Below are positions 36,049 through 45,873 of a stretch of DNA of 64,000 nucleotides, piece after piece (the first letter of the stretch is position 1; each line of letters begins with the position of its first letter). Origin of the DNA: Belliella alkalica (GTDB lineage Bacteria; Bacteroidota; Bacteroidia; Cytophagales; Cyclobacteriaceae); the NCBI RefSeq assembly GCF_022549785.1, contig NZ_JAKZGO010000001.1:248001-312000 (forward strand), written 5' to 3'. A model generated the notes under the pieces. It saw nothing but the letters and a program-made list of their open reading frames with translations, ran no database searches and was not told the DNA's origin. A program made the position numbers and the translations under genes.

Positions 36049-39000
36049 ATGAAAAATCTCTACAAGTGTTTATTCTTATTGACAATCGCGATGTTATCGG
36101 TATTGTCAAACCCTAGGCAGCTTTTTGCCCAGGACAAAATGGTGGCGGGAAGTGTCATCGATGATTTGGGAAACCCCATTCCTGGGGTGACCGTCTTAGT
36201 GAAAAATTCAAGCATTGGGGTTGTTACAGACATCGATGGGAAATTCAACATTTCCGTACCTGAGTCTTATGATGTCTTGAGGTTCTCTTACATTGGTTAT
36301 ATTACAAAAGAAGAGAATATAGGAAATAGATCTGCATTTGATATCCAACTTTTCCCTGATGTTACGGATCTTGAAAGTATTGTTGTGACTGCCTTGGGCG
36401 TAGAAAAGAGTGTCAAGTCGCTTGGATATGCCGTTCAGGAAGTAGATGGCAATAAACTAAACAAAGCAAGAGAGCCAAACCTCATCAATTCTCTTACAGG
36501 GCAGGTTGCTGGTTTACAAATCAATAATTCCACTGCTCTATTTCAAGACCCTGCCATAAGGCTGAGAGGTGCTGTGCCGCTGATAGTAATAGATGGAATT
36601 CCCAGTACTGACAATGATTTTTGGAAAATCAATGCTGACGATGTAGAAAGTATCAATGTTTTGAAAGGCGCCACTGCTTCTGCCTTGTATGGCGCCATTG
36701 GTAGAAATGGAGCCTTGATGATTACAACTAAAAGAGGGAAAAAAGGTACAACAGTAGAGGTAAACTCAAGTACCATGTTTCAACCAAGTTATCTTGTGAT
36801 TCCAGAAGTACAAACTACCTATGGGAATGGTGATAACGGCCAATATGCTTATGTAAATGGCTCTGGAAGTGGAACTGAAGGGTTTGGATGGATTTGGGGA
36901 CCAAGGATGGATGTGCCTGATCCAAATACAGAAAGCGGCTTTGTGGAAAGACCTCAATACAACAGTCCAATAGACCCTGTTACTGGAGAGAGAATCCCTA
37001 TTCCATTCATTTCAAGAGGAAGAAACAATATCGAAAATTTCTTTCAAAGGGGTTTGATTTCAACCAATAATATCAATGTAACATCTGGCAATGATCAAGG
37101 AAATTTTAGGTTATCTGCATCCCATGTTTACCAAAGGGGTCTGGTTCCAAACACTGATTTGAACAATAGTTCTTTCACTGTGGCCGGTGGATACAAATTG
37201 TCAGAAAAACTAAGTGCAGATGCTTCTTTGACCTACAATAGACAATACACTGAGAATTTTCCAGAGACACCTTATGGACCTGAAAATTACCTCTATAACT
37301 TGGTATTGTGGACAGGTACTGATGTTGACGTGAGGGATTTGAGAGACTACTGGGTATCTGGACAGGAAGGATTCCAACAAAAACACTTCAACAACACCTA
37401 CTACAACAACCCATACTTCCAAGCTTATGAATACCTGAGGGGCTATCATAAAGACAACACTTTTGGACAAGTGAAATTGGATTATAAGGCAAATGAGGAT
37501 TTGACTTTTACCCTTAGGACCGGTATGAATGTTTACGCACTTGAGCGATCAGACAAAGAGCCCAAGAGCTATGTCAAGTATGGCAGAGTGTCTAGAGGTA
37601 ATTTTTATATAAATAACTCTGCTCAAATAAATATGAACACTGATTTGATCATGAGCTACACAAAACAACTCGGTGAAAACTTTGCTATCAATACCAATGC
37701 AGGTGCTTCTAATAGGTTCATCAGGTTTAGAAGTGAAAGTCTGAATACCGATGGCTTGGCTATCCCAAATTTCTACAATGTTGCAAATTCAGAACAACCA
37801 TTGCAGGGAACCAATAGAATGACCCGAGAACAAATAAACTCTGTCTTTGGAACTGTTGACTTAGAGTTTATGAATGCTATTTTCCTTACTGTTACTGGAA
37901 GAAATGACTGGGTATCAACATTACCGGTAGACAACAACTCCTTCTTTTACCCTTCTGTAACACTTGCAGGTACGATCTCTGATTTTATCTCTTTCCCAAA
38001 AGCCATAGACTTTCTCAAAGTTAGAGGTGGCTGGTCACAGGTATCTGATGGCAGGATTTCATCAAACCCATACAGCCATATCCAAGCCTATAATCCAGGT
38101 ATCAACTGGGGTGGTAGCCCTTCACTGGTATTTCCTGCAGCTTTGATCAATCCCGACGTAAAACCTGAGACTTCTGACAGTTTCGAGTTTGGATTGGATT
38201 CTAGGTTTTTTGGAGGAAAGCTTGGACTGGATTTGACCTATTTTCAAATTAGGGATTTCAACAACTTGATCTCAGTTCCTGTGTCAGAAGCTTCAGGATA
38301 TTCCACCAGATTAGAAAATGGTGCCGAATTCACCAGAAAGGGTTGGGAATTGATGCTCAATGCAAATCCTATAAGCAAAACAGATTTCAACTGGAATATT
38401 GGCCTGAACTTAAGTACTTACAAGAGGGTGTTGACTGAAAGTTTTGATGGTTCTGATAGATTCGGAAACATACAAGTTGGTGAAAGAACAGATCAACTTT
38501 TTTCCAATAGCCAATATCAAAGAACCCCAGAGGGAAGATTGATTATCGGCCAAAATGGATTTCCAATCAGGGATCCTTACCAAAGGATGATGGGATTCCA
38601 AAACCCTGACTATCTCCTAGGAATCCAAAACACTTTTAACTACAAGCAATTTCAACTTGGATTTGGATTTGATGGCCGAATCGGTGGAACTATCTACTCT
38701 ACTACCCATGAAAAAATGTGGTGGGGTGGCACACATCCCGGAACAGTAAACCAATTCCGTGATGATGCGAACAATGGCATCAGCAGCTATGTGGCTGATG
38801 GGGTTGTCGTGACAGGAGGAAATGTAAGCTTTGATAGTTTTGGAAATATTCTGGAAGACACCAGAACTTACGCTGAAAACGAGCGAGCTGTAAATTACAT
38901 CGCTTGGAACAAGACAACACTAAATGCAGAGTATACACATTATTTTGATGCATCCTTTATCAAGCTTAGAGAGGTAAGTTTGACTTATCAGTTTCCAAAC

Positions 39001-39165
39001 AAATTTTTGAGAAGAACTTCACTACAAAACGCTTCCATTTCATTGGTAGGTAGAAACTTAATGCTTTGGTCTAATGTGAAAAATATCGATCCCGATTCAG
39101 GTGTGGACAACCTCCAAACACCGTCAGTAAGAAATGTAGGTTTTAACATCAATGTAAGCTTCTAA
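36049..39165 (+). CDS. SusC/RagA-family TonB-dependent outer-membrane receptor
   Basis: This 1038-residue protein has a signal peptide (about 1-28, ending RQLFAQ). It is followed by a carboxypeptidase-regulatory-like domain (VAGSVIDDLGNPIPGVTV to about 110), a plug domain (VPLIVIDGIPSTDNDFW, then INVLKGATASALYGAIGRNG near 205) and a long beta-barrel to the C-terminal GFNINVSF. It forms a nutrient uptake complex with the SusD-like lipoprotein encoded 12 bases downstream. Bacteroidota SusC/D pairs import glycans or other oligomers. The phosphodiesterase gene that follows hints at a phosphorylated or nucleotide-like substrate (inference). Confidence 0.95.
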   Translation: MKNLYKCLFLLTIAMLSVLSNPRQLFAQDKMVAGSVIDDLGNPIPGVTVLVKNSSIGVVTDIDGKFNISVPESYDVLRFSYIGYITKEENIGNRSAFDIQLFPDVTDLESIVVTALGVEKSVKSLGYAVQEVDGNKLNKAREPNLINSLTGQVAGLQINNSTALFQDPAIRLRGAVPLIVIDGIPSTDNDFWKINADDVESINVLKGATASALYGAIGRNGALMITTKRGKKGTTVEVNSSTMFQPSYLVIPEVQTTYGNGDNGQYAYVNGSGSGTEGFGWIWGPRMDVPDPNTESGFVERPQYNSPIDPVTGERIPIPFISRGRNNIENFFQRGLISTNNINVTSGNDQGNFRLSASHVYQRGLVPNTDLNNSSFTVAGGYKLSEKLSADASLTYNRQYTENFPETPYGPENYLYNLVLWTGTDVDVRDLRDYWVSGQEGFQQKHFNNTYYNNPYFQAYEYLRGYHKDNTFGQVKLDYKANEDLTFTLRTGMNVYALERSDKEPKSYVKYGRVSRGNFYINNSAQINMNTDLIMSYTKQLGENFAINTNAGASNRFIRFRSESLNTDGLAIPNFYNVANSEQPLQGTNRMTREQINSVFGTVDLEFMNAIFLTVTGRNDWVSTLPVDNNSFFYPSVTLAGTISDFISFPKAIDFLKVRGGWSQVSDGRISSNPYSHIQAYNPGINWGGSPSLVFPAALINPDVKPETSDSFEFGLDSRFFGGKLGLDLTYFQIRDFNNLISVPVSEASGYSTRLENGAEFTRKGWELMLNANPISKTDFNWNIGLNLSTYKRVLTESFDGSDRFGNIQVGERTDQLFSNSQYQRTPEGRLIIGQNGFPIRDPYQRMMGFQNPDYLLGIQNTFNYKQFQLGFGFDGRIGGTIYSTTHEKMWWGGTHPGTVNQFRDDANNGISSYVADGVVVTGGNVSFDSFGNILEDTRTYAENERAVNYIAWNKTTLNAEYTHYFDASFIKLREVSLTYQFPNKFLRRTSLQNASISLVGRNLMLWSNVKNIDPDSGVDNLQTPSVRNVGFNINVSF

Positions 39166-39176
39166 TAAACAAAGTC

Positions 39177-40625
39177 ATGAAAACAAAAAACATTCTTACG
39201 CTAATCCTGGCTTTTTCATTATTGATCTCTTGTCAATCTTTTGATGAACTACAGCTAGACCCAAATAGGCCTGTACAAGCAGAGCCAAGTTTGATCCTGA
39301 CAGCAATTGAAGCCAATGCATTTAACAACATTAGCACTGGTGCGGCATTGGCATCAAGACAATTGATTTTCACCAACTCCGCTTCTGACAATCAATATTA
39401 CGGCTGGCAAAGAGCTGGTTTTGGAGATTATGGCCAGCTTAGGCAAGTATTAAAATTGAGCCAAGAAGCTGAACGAACCAACAATAACAGCTACAAAGCT
39501 TTGGCCTTGTTCTTCCAATCTTACTATATCATCAAAATATCAAACTCTTTTGGTGATGTTCCTTTCAGTGATGCAATAAAAGGACAGGAAGGTAACTTCC
39601 TTCCCTCCTATGACTCTCAAGAAAGTATTTTCCTTCAGGTACTTGATGATTTGAAGACAGCAAATTCTCTATTGAGCGCAGAAAGTGGGGAAATCCTCGG
39701 AGATATCATCTACAATGGAAATCAAGATAAATGGAAAAGGTTGATAAATTCCTTTTCACTAAGAGTATTGATGAGTATGTCTATCAAAGAAGGAAATATC
39801 AATGTAGCAGGAAGATTTGCCGAAATCATCAACAATCCTACATTGTATCCATTAATGAGAGGCAACCATGACAATGGAGCTTTGAGATTTTTGGACTTGG
39901 AGGGCAATAGATATCCATTCTTCAATTCCAACGACCTGAGAACAGCCTATTATATGGAAAAATCATTCGTAGATAGATTAAAATCTAAAAATGATCCAAG
40001 GCTTTTCAGTTATGCAGATAAAACAGCAAACGGACGAAATCTTGCAGACAATAATTTCAACGCTTATCAAGGAATGGGCGGTGCTCAACCATTGGCAGAA
40101 AACACCAATCAAATATTGTCAGGAGATGGATCCCCTATTGACGCAAGATATCATAGCGATCCTGAAAACCAATCCTCTCTTTTGATGGGGTATTCTGAAC
40201 TTGCATTCACAATTGCTGAAGCAGCACATCGCAATTGGATAGGTCTTGACGCTTCTCAATATTACGAATCAGCCATCAGGGCTTCCATGGAATTCAACGA
40301 GATTCCTGAGGCTGAAACCGAAAACTATCTAGCCCAAGATGCTGTCAAGTATTCTGTAAATGATGGATTGATAAAGATTTTGGAAGAAAAGCATACCTCC
40401 TTTTTCATGAATACAGGATGGGAAGCTTTTTTTAACCAAAGAAGAACTGGAATACCTACATTCAGTTTATCCAATCAAATAATCAACCCTGGAGGTATCC
40501 CAAAAAGATGGATGTATCCACAAAATGAAATTCAACTGAACCTCCAAAATATGAATGCAGCGCTTCAGCGGCAGTTCGGAGGACAAGATGATATCAATTC
40601 TGAAATGTGGTTGTTGAAACCATAG
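39177..40625 (+). CDS. SusD/RagB-like surface lipoprotein
   Basis: The 482-residue lipoprotein has its lipobox LLISC with Cys19. The helical TPR-like scaffold of SusD proteins is visible from about 45. QSYYIIKISNSFGDVPFSDA is a conserved SusD stretch (about residues 113-132), and the C-terminus ends with TGIPTFSL and IPKRWMYPQNE. It lies outside the cell and delivers ligand to the SusC partner encoded immediately upstream. The composition fits the SusD/RagB subfamily lacking carbohydrate-specific hallmarks that I could name. Confidence 0.92.
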   Translation: MKTKNILTLILAFSLLISCQSFDELQLDPNRPVQAEPSLILTAIEANAFNNISTGAALASRQLIFTNSASDNQYYGWQRAGFGDYGQLRQVLKLSQEAERTNNNSYKALALFFQSYYIIKISNSFGDVPFSDAIKGQEGNFLPSYDSQESIFLQVLDDLKTANSLLSAESGEILGDIIYNGNQDKWKRLINSFSLRVLMSMSIKEGNINVAGRFAEIINNPTLYPLMRGNHDNGALRFLDLEGNRYPFFNSNDLRTAYYMEKSFVDRLKSKNDPRLFSYADKTANGRNLADNNFNAYQGMGGAQPLAENTNQILSGDGSPIDARYHSDPENQSSLLMGYSELAFTIAEAAHRNWIGLDASQYYESAIRASMEFNEIPEAETENYLAQDAVKYSVNDGLIKILEEKHTSFFMNTGWEAFFNQRRTGIPTFSLSNQIINPGGIPKRWMYPQNEIQLNLQNMNAALQRQFGGQDDINSEMWLLKP

Positions 40626-40820
40626 TTTCACTATTATCTTAGATGAAGAGTCTAGCTCAAATTTAAATTTATTAAATTAAGCAATAAGGTCAGAGGAAAG
40701 AGGTAAAAGAAGCAATTTCGATTCCCTTTTTCCTTTGTTCATTTCTTAGTATTCTTCTTCAAAGTTTTTTTTGAAATTTTATGATTAACGTATACAAAGC
40801 AGTTTCTTTTAACAACACTT

Positions 40821-42071
40821 ATGAAAAAGTTTGCAATTACCCTATTTGCCATTTTTGGTTTTCAGCTCCATTCTTTAGCTCAGAATGAAAGCAAAAAAGT
40901 AGTCTTTATCATCTTGGATGGAATTTCTTATGATGTAATCAAAAATGTAGAAACTCCAAATATAGATCAAATCGCCTCTGCAGGTGGTTTTTCAAAAGCT
41001 TATGTGGGAGGTGATAAAGGTAGCTATTCTGAAACGCCGACTATTTCAGCCGTAGGATACAACAGCCTTTTGACTGGTACTTGGGTGAACAAACACAACG
41101 TTTATGGAAACGAAATCAGGCGACCAAACTACCACTATTGGACTATTTTCAGGTTTTTGAAAGAAGCAAATCCCGAATCAAAAACAGCAATATTTTCCAC
41201 TTGGCTTGACAACAGAACCAAATTGATCGGCGAAAAACTAGATGCTACTGGCAATTTGGAATTGGATTATGCTTTTGATGGATTTGAGTTGGATACGATA
41301 GCCTTTCCCCACGATTCGGAAAAAAGATACATCTTCAACATTGATGAATTGGTAAGCAAAGAAGCCTCAAAATATATCCGTGAAAATGGCCCTGATTTGA
41401 GTTGGGTGTACTTGGAATATCCTGACGATATGGGACACAGATATGGTGACAGTCCTCAACTGTTCGATGCAGTCAGAGAAGCAGATAGACAAACAGGAGA
41501 AATCTATCAGGCTGTGTTATCTAGAAAGGAAATGGGAGAAGATTGGCTGATTGTAGTCACAACAGATCATGGAAGACAACCTAATACAGGCTTGCATCAT
41601 GGAGGCCAATCGGACAGGGAGCGTGAAATTTGGGTTTCTACAAATGCCAAAGGACTAAATTCATATTTCAATGAAAAAGACGTCGCTATCGTAGATATTT
41701 TACCGACCATGATCAGACATTTGGGAATTTCGGTACCATCCGAGAATCTAGAGGAGATCGATGGAGTTCCTTTGATTGGACCGGTTTCGATTTATCATCC
41801 TCAAGTGAGAATCCATAAAAACAAAATTCAATTTACTTGGGAATTTCTTGGAGACAAAAATGAATCTATAGAGATTTGGGCTTCTTACAGTAATAAATTC
41901 AGGACTTCTGGAGATGCTGATGATTACAAGCTTATAGCAAAAGTGAAAGGGAGAAAAAGATCCTATTCGATCCCTTTAGAAGGAACCGAAAAAGAGCAAA
42001 TGAAGGTATTGTTCAAGGCCAAACATAATACTGTCAACAAATGGCTTGTTTCAAACAAAAAAGAAAAGTGA
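40821..42071 (+). CDS. Secreted type I phosphodiesterase/nucleotide pyrophosphatase-family protein
   Basis: This 416-residue alkaline-phosphatase-superfamily enzyme has a signal peptide (about 1-20, HSLAQ|NE). Metal-ligand motifs are visible as FIILDGISYDVI (Asp33), the nucleophile region SETPTISAVGYNSLLTG near 72, YPDDMGHRYGD near 210 and TTDHGRQPNTGLHHGG near 250. Residues about 330-416 form an additional domain beyond the catalytic core. It is third in the SusC/SusD operon after a 195-bp gap and is likely periplasmic or surface-exposed. Nucleotide or phosphodiester cleavage is the family reaction; the true substrate is not known. Confidence 0.85.
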   Translation: MKKFAITLFAIFGFQLHSLAQNESKKVVFIILDGISYDVIKNVETPNIDQIASAGGFSKAYVGGDKGSYSETPTISAVGYNSLLTGTWVNKHNVYGNEIRRPNYHYWTIFRFLKEANPESKTAIFSTWLDNRTKLIGEKLDATGNLELDYAFDGFELDTIAFPHDSEKRYIFNIDELVSKEASKYIRENGPDLSWVYLEYPDDMGHRYGDSPQLFDAVREADRQTGEIYQAVLSRKEMGEDWLIVVTTDHGRQPNTGLHHGGQSDREREIWVSTNAKGLNSYFNEKDVAIVDILPTMIRHLGISVPSENLEEIDGVPLIGPVSIYHPQVRIHKNKIQFTWEFLGDKNESIEIWASYSNKFRTSGDADDYKLIAKVKGRKRSYSIPLEGTEKEQMKVLFKAKHNTVNKWLVSNKKEK

Positions 42072-42072
42072 T

Positions 42073-42324
42073 ATGAAATTTTGGATGGACAGCTTTGGTT
42101 GGTTAGGGGCATTGTGCTTTTTGGTCTCGTATTTTCTATTGATTACTAAAAAATGGGAATCTACCAGCTACAAATACCATATTTCCAATATTCTGGGAGC
42201 TGTGTTTCTTGTTCTCAACACGCTGCATGACGCTTCTTTTCCCAGTGTTTTCATCAATGCCTGTTGGGGCGCAATTGCCGTCTATGGGATGATGGTGGAT
42301 AGGAAGAAAAAGCTAGATGTTTGA
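42073..42324 (+). CDS. Small CBU_0592-like membrane protein
   Basis: This 83-residue protein with about three hydrophobic helices (GWLGALCFLVSYFLL, ILGAVFLVLNTL, ACWGAIAVYGMMV) resembles the CBU_0592 family of small membrane proteins. The ATG at 42073, one base after the phosphodiesterase stop, is preferred to the start at 42046 because it begins the family core and gives coupling. Function unknown. It belongs to the SusC/SusD/phosphodiesterase transcript by position. Confidence 0.7.
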   Translation: MKFWMDSFGWLGALCFLVSYFLLITKKWESTSYKYHISNILGAVFLVLNTLHDASFPSVFINACWGAIAVYGMMVDRKKKLDV

Positions 42325-42676
42325 TTATCTTTTTATATTCTTTATTGAAAATGCACTATTCTCAGTCACCCAAACATTTACAAACAGATTAATTCTGATA
42401 AAAACAAATACTATTGTCATTATGGATAATCATCATATCCATTACCAATCAATATCGGAGATAAGCTAAATCTGATTATTCTAGCGTTAATTGCAAAGTT
42501 CCTTATCTCCATATTATTTAATTATTAGGTAAGCAAAAAATTAATTTTAGAAGCTGAAAAAATTAAAATTGTATTGTAATAATTTTTATTTATTATATTT
42601 TTATGATGTTGACGAAATTTTAAAGCAAATTTCTCTCTAGAGCTATAGTAGTTCGCTATGTTTTTAAATACACCCT
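42325..42676. other. 352-bp gap without clear features
   Basis: No frame or stable hairpin is visible. A weak inverted repeat ATGGAT/ATCCAT occurs around 42422-42442. It likely contains the promoter of the PAS-domain gene that starts at 42677. Confidence 0.4.
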
Positions 42677-44050
42677 ATGAAAATAATTAACGATAAGATT
42701 TTTCCCAAATTTCTAGAACACTCTAATTCTTATCTAGTGGTTCTAACAGATACAAACGGGAAGATTTTATTCATTAACAATAAAGTAAAAAGTGTATTTG
42801 GTTCCGATGAAGAAGTTATAAAAAATAGCATATCACCAAGCATCGCTGTAGCAGATGAAGAAAGTTCATTAAATGGTTTTATCAAACAGTGTCTAGAAGA
42901 TCCTACAAAGACTTATGAAAATGTAGTAGAAACAATGGACAGCGAAGCGAAGTGTCAAATTTGGATCAAATGGGAAATATCTCCTATAATGGACGAAGAA
43001 CAAGTCATCGCAATTTCATTTTTAGGCCGTGATATATCTGAAAGCTACAGAAAAAGCGATGACCTTACTCAGCAAGACATTTTCCTACAATCCATATATG
43101 ACAATGCGAATACGGCTTATACTTGTGTAGACAAGGATTTGAAAATTGTTTTTAATAATAAAAAGGCAAAAGAAATTACCAAATCACTTTTTGGAAAGGA
43201 AGCTGAAATCGGAGATACCTGTATAGATTTTTATTTGGAAGATTTCAGGTCAGAATTCAAGTGTATCTTTTCAAAAGTTTTAACTGGAGAGTCAATCATT
43301 CTGGAAAAATTTGACGGTGAAAACTGGTGGAAGTTTGTATTCAAACCTGTCATCAATGGATTGGGTGAGGTGATAGGCGTATCAAAAAGTGTTAGTGACA
43401 TTAGCGATCAAAAACATAAAGAATCTATTATATTAGAAACGAAAAATAAATATCAAAATCTTATTGAAAATAGCCCTGGTATAATTTTTTCAATCAGCAA
43501 TGATGGGGTTTTTCAATTTGTTTCTGAAAGTATAGAATCTATATTGGGATTCAAAGTTGACGAAATTGAAAACAAATTATTTTCCCAATTTATTCATCCT
43601 AAAGATGCGCAGGATTGTTTCGAAATCATAAAGAATATTTATAAAACCAAGCAAAAAGTCTCGGGGGTAAAGTTTCGAGCATTACATAAAAATGGCAATT
43701 ATAAATGGTTGATTGCAAATGGTGGTCCTGTGACCAACAAAGACAACAAGACAGTGATCGCTACTGCTACTGCTATCGAAATAGATGAATTGATTCAAAG
43801 GGAAATGAAAATTTTGCGACAAAATGAAGCCCTGAAAAAAATCGCTTGGAACCAAAGCCATATTGTCAGAAAACCTGTAGCTAATATTCTAGGACTATGT
43901 GGACTATTGAAGGATGAAAATAAGTCAAATTTAGAAATAGAGCTTTTGATCGATTTGATTAGAGAGTCCGTTGAGGAACTTGATAAAGTCATTCATGAAA
44001 ATGTCAGTTTAAGTGAAGATAATCAAAAAGAAAATCACTTTCCTATTTGA
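42677..44050 (+). CDS. Triple-PAS sensor protein with H-box but no kinase ATPase domain
   Basis: The 457-residue soluble protein has three PAS domains (about 10-125, 135-250 and 260-375). The last shows NSPGIIFSISNDGVFQFVSE and RALHKNGNYKWL. A C-terminal H-box helix pair follows, with NQSHIVRKPVANILGLCG near 393-410. No HATPase motifs follow. The H-box region closely resembles that of the GAF-PAS protein at 33664-34767 (shared S-H-(V/I)-x-R-K-P-x-A-N-x-L-G). It could be a phosphotransfer-type or decoy sensor. It precedes the restriction operon by 252 bases, in which only a short GAGCT/AGCTC pairing near 44155-44176 is seen. Confidence 0.8.
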   Translation: MKIINDKIFPKFLEHSNSYLVVLTDTNGKILFINNKVKSVFGSDEEVIKNSISPSIAVADEESSLNGFIKQCLEDPTKTYENVVETMDSEAKCQIWIKWEISPIMDEEQVIAISFLGRDISESYRKSDDLTQQDIFLQSIYDNANTAYTCVDKDLKIVFNNKKAKEITKSLFGKEAEIGDTCIDFYLEDFRSEFKCIFSKVLTGESIILEKFDGENWWKFVFKPVINGLGEVIGVSKSVSDISDQKHKESIILETKNKYQNLIENSPGIIFSISNDGVFQFVSESIESILGFKVDEIENKLFSQFIHPKDAQDCFEIIKNIYKTKQKVSGVKFRALHKNGNYKWLIANGGPVTNKDNKTVIATATAIEIDELIQREMKILRQNEALKKIAWNQSHIVRKPVANILGLCGLLKDENKSNLEIELLIDLIRESVEELDKVIHENVSLSEDNQKENHFPI

Positions 44051-44302
44051 AAAAAAACTAAGAATTCCCTTCCATTCTCTTATATTAGCCTTGGGAAATT
44101 TTCACCTACAGCGCTGAAGCTTAGTAAGCAGTCGATTGTATTTCCGAAACACTTGAGCTTAAGGCTTTTTATAGCTCATTGCACCTCGATTTGAAAATAT
44201 GGAAATTGCATCTGTGAAAACACCCTGAGTAAAACTGTTTGTAAACCTCGCTCCCTACAAGGCTAATTAATTCGGTGAGCTAAAAAATCTATAAAAAAAT
44301 AA

Positions 44303-45871
44303 ATGTCTGAAGACCAAAAACGCCAACTGGAAAGCAAACTCTGGGGAATAGCCAATCTTTTACGTGGCAAAGTCAGTGCAGACGATTACAGAGATTATAT
44401 CCTAGGCTTTATTTTCTACAAATACCTGAGCGAAAGACAGTACCTCTACGCAAATGGCTTACTCGAAACTGAGGAATTCAAAGACTATCTTACACTCAAA
44501 GACCCCGAATTGCTGGAAGCCATCAAAGATGAATCACTTCAGTCATTGGGCTATTTTCTCAAACCCGAAGAACTCTTCGCTTCCATCACCGCCAAAGGCA
44601 ATGCCGCTACAGAGACGGATAGCAACTATATCCTCGAAGATCTCAAGGCCGTACTCAATCACATCGAGCAAAGCACAATGGGTACAGATTCCGAAGAGGA
44701 CTTCAATGACCTTTTCTCAGATATTGACCTAAGTTCAAACAAGATCGGAAGGACCGTGAAGGCCAGAAACGAGGTCGTCGTGCAAATCCTTAATCACCTC
44801 GATTCTATCGATTTCCGATTGGAGGACATCGAGTCTGATGTACTTGGCGATGCTTACGAGTACTTGATTGGGAAGTTTGCCGCTGGTGCTGGTAAGTCGG
44901 CAGGAGAATTCTACACCCCTCAGCAGGTGTCGAAGATTCTGGCAAAGCTAGTCAGCACAGACAAAGATAAACTCAAATCAGTCTATGACCCAACATGCGG
45001 ATCGGGCTCCCTCCTACTCCGTGTGGCGAAGGAAGCTCAAGTAAGTGAGTTTTACGGGCAAGAACTCACCCGCACGACTTACAACTTGGCGCGAATGAAT
45101 ATGATCCTTCATGGTGTACATTATAGACAGTTTGACATCAGACAGGATGATACTTTGGAAAATCCACAGCATCTCGATCAGCGCTTCGAGGCGATTGTGG
45201 CAAACCCTCCTTTTTCTGCACATTGGAAGGGAGACGACAACCCACTCTACAACAGTGACGAACGCTTCAGTCAGTATGGAAGGCTTGCACCAAAGACCAA
45301 AGCAGATTTTGCTTTTATGCAGCACATGCTCTTTCAGCTGGCTGACAATGGAATCATGGCGAGTGTATTCCCTCACGGAGTTCTCTTTCGTGGAGGTGCA
45401 GAAGGACTGATCCGACAGTACATGATCAAGGAGATGAATGTGCTTGATGCCGTGATCGGCCTTCCTGCCAATATTTTCTATGGAACGACGATTCCAACCT
45501 GTATTGTGGTCTTGAAAAAGTGCAGAAAGTTTGACGATAATATCGTCTTTATCGATGCAAGTAGTGACGAAAACTACATTAAGGTCGGCAACCAAAACGA
45601 GCTTCGAGACATCGATGTCGAGAAGATCATCGATACCTACAGAAACCGTGAGACTATAGACAAATACAGCTATGTAGCCTCACTAGAGGAGATTGCAGAA
45701 AATGACTACAACCTCAATATCCCCCGCTATGTGGATACTTTTGAGGAAGAAGAGCAAGTGGACTTGGATGCAACAGCAGCTGAGATACAGCAACTGGACG
45801 CTGCCTTGAAAAGTAACGAGTCGGTACTAAAGGGATTTTGCGAAGAGTTGGGAATTAAAGCGCCGTTTTGA
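44303..45871 (+). CDS. hsdM: Type I restriction-modification methyltransferase subunit
   Basis: This is a 522-residue N6-adenine methyltransferase. The helical N-terminal domain (about 10-140) precedes the catalytic core. S-adenosylmethionine motif I reads DPTCGSGSLL (229-238) and the catalytic motif IV is ANPPFS (about 300-305). The GEFYTPQQVS stretch (201-210) is typical of HsdM. It overlaps the hsdS region by four bases by the widest reading. The coding style looks more GC-rich than the capsule genes, which may mean horizontal acquisition. Confidence 0.95.
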   Translation: MSEDQKRQLESKLWGIANLLRGKVSADDYRDYILGFIFYKYLSERQYLYANGLLETEEFKDYLTLKDPELLEAIKDESLQSLGYFLKPEELFASITAKGNAATETDSNYILEDLKAVLNHIEQSTMGTDSEEDFNDLFSDIDLSSNKIGRTVKARNEVVVQILNHLDSIDFRLEDIESDVLGDAYEYLIGKFAAGAGKSAGEFYTPQQVSKILAKLVSTDKDKLKSVYDPTCGSGSLLLRVAKEAQVSEFYGQELTRTTYNLARMNMILHGVHYRQFDIRQDDTLENPQHLDQRFEAIVANPPFSAHWKGDDNPLYNSDERFSQYGRLAPKTKADFAFMQHMLFQLADNGIMASVFPHGVLFRGGAEGLIRQYMIKEMNVLDAVIGLPANIFYGTTIPTCIVVLKKCRKFDDNIVFIDASSDENYIKVGNQNELRDIDVEKIIDTYRNRETIDKYSYVASLEEIAENDYNLNIPRYVDTFEEEEQVDLDATAAEIQQLDAALKSNESVLKGFCEELGIKAPF

Positions 45872-45873
45872 TT

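Noticed and set aside
45014-45595. 193-codon minus-strand frame inside hsdM
   Set aside because: It lies wholly opposite the well-supported methyltransferase gene and its product has no recognisable motif, so it is a shadow frame.
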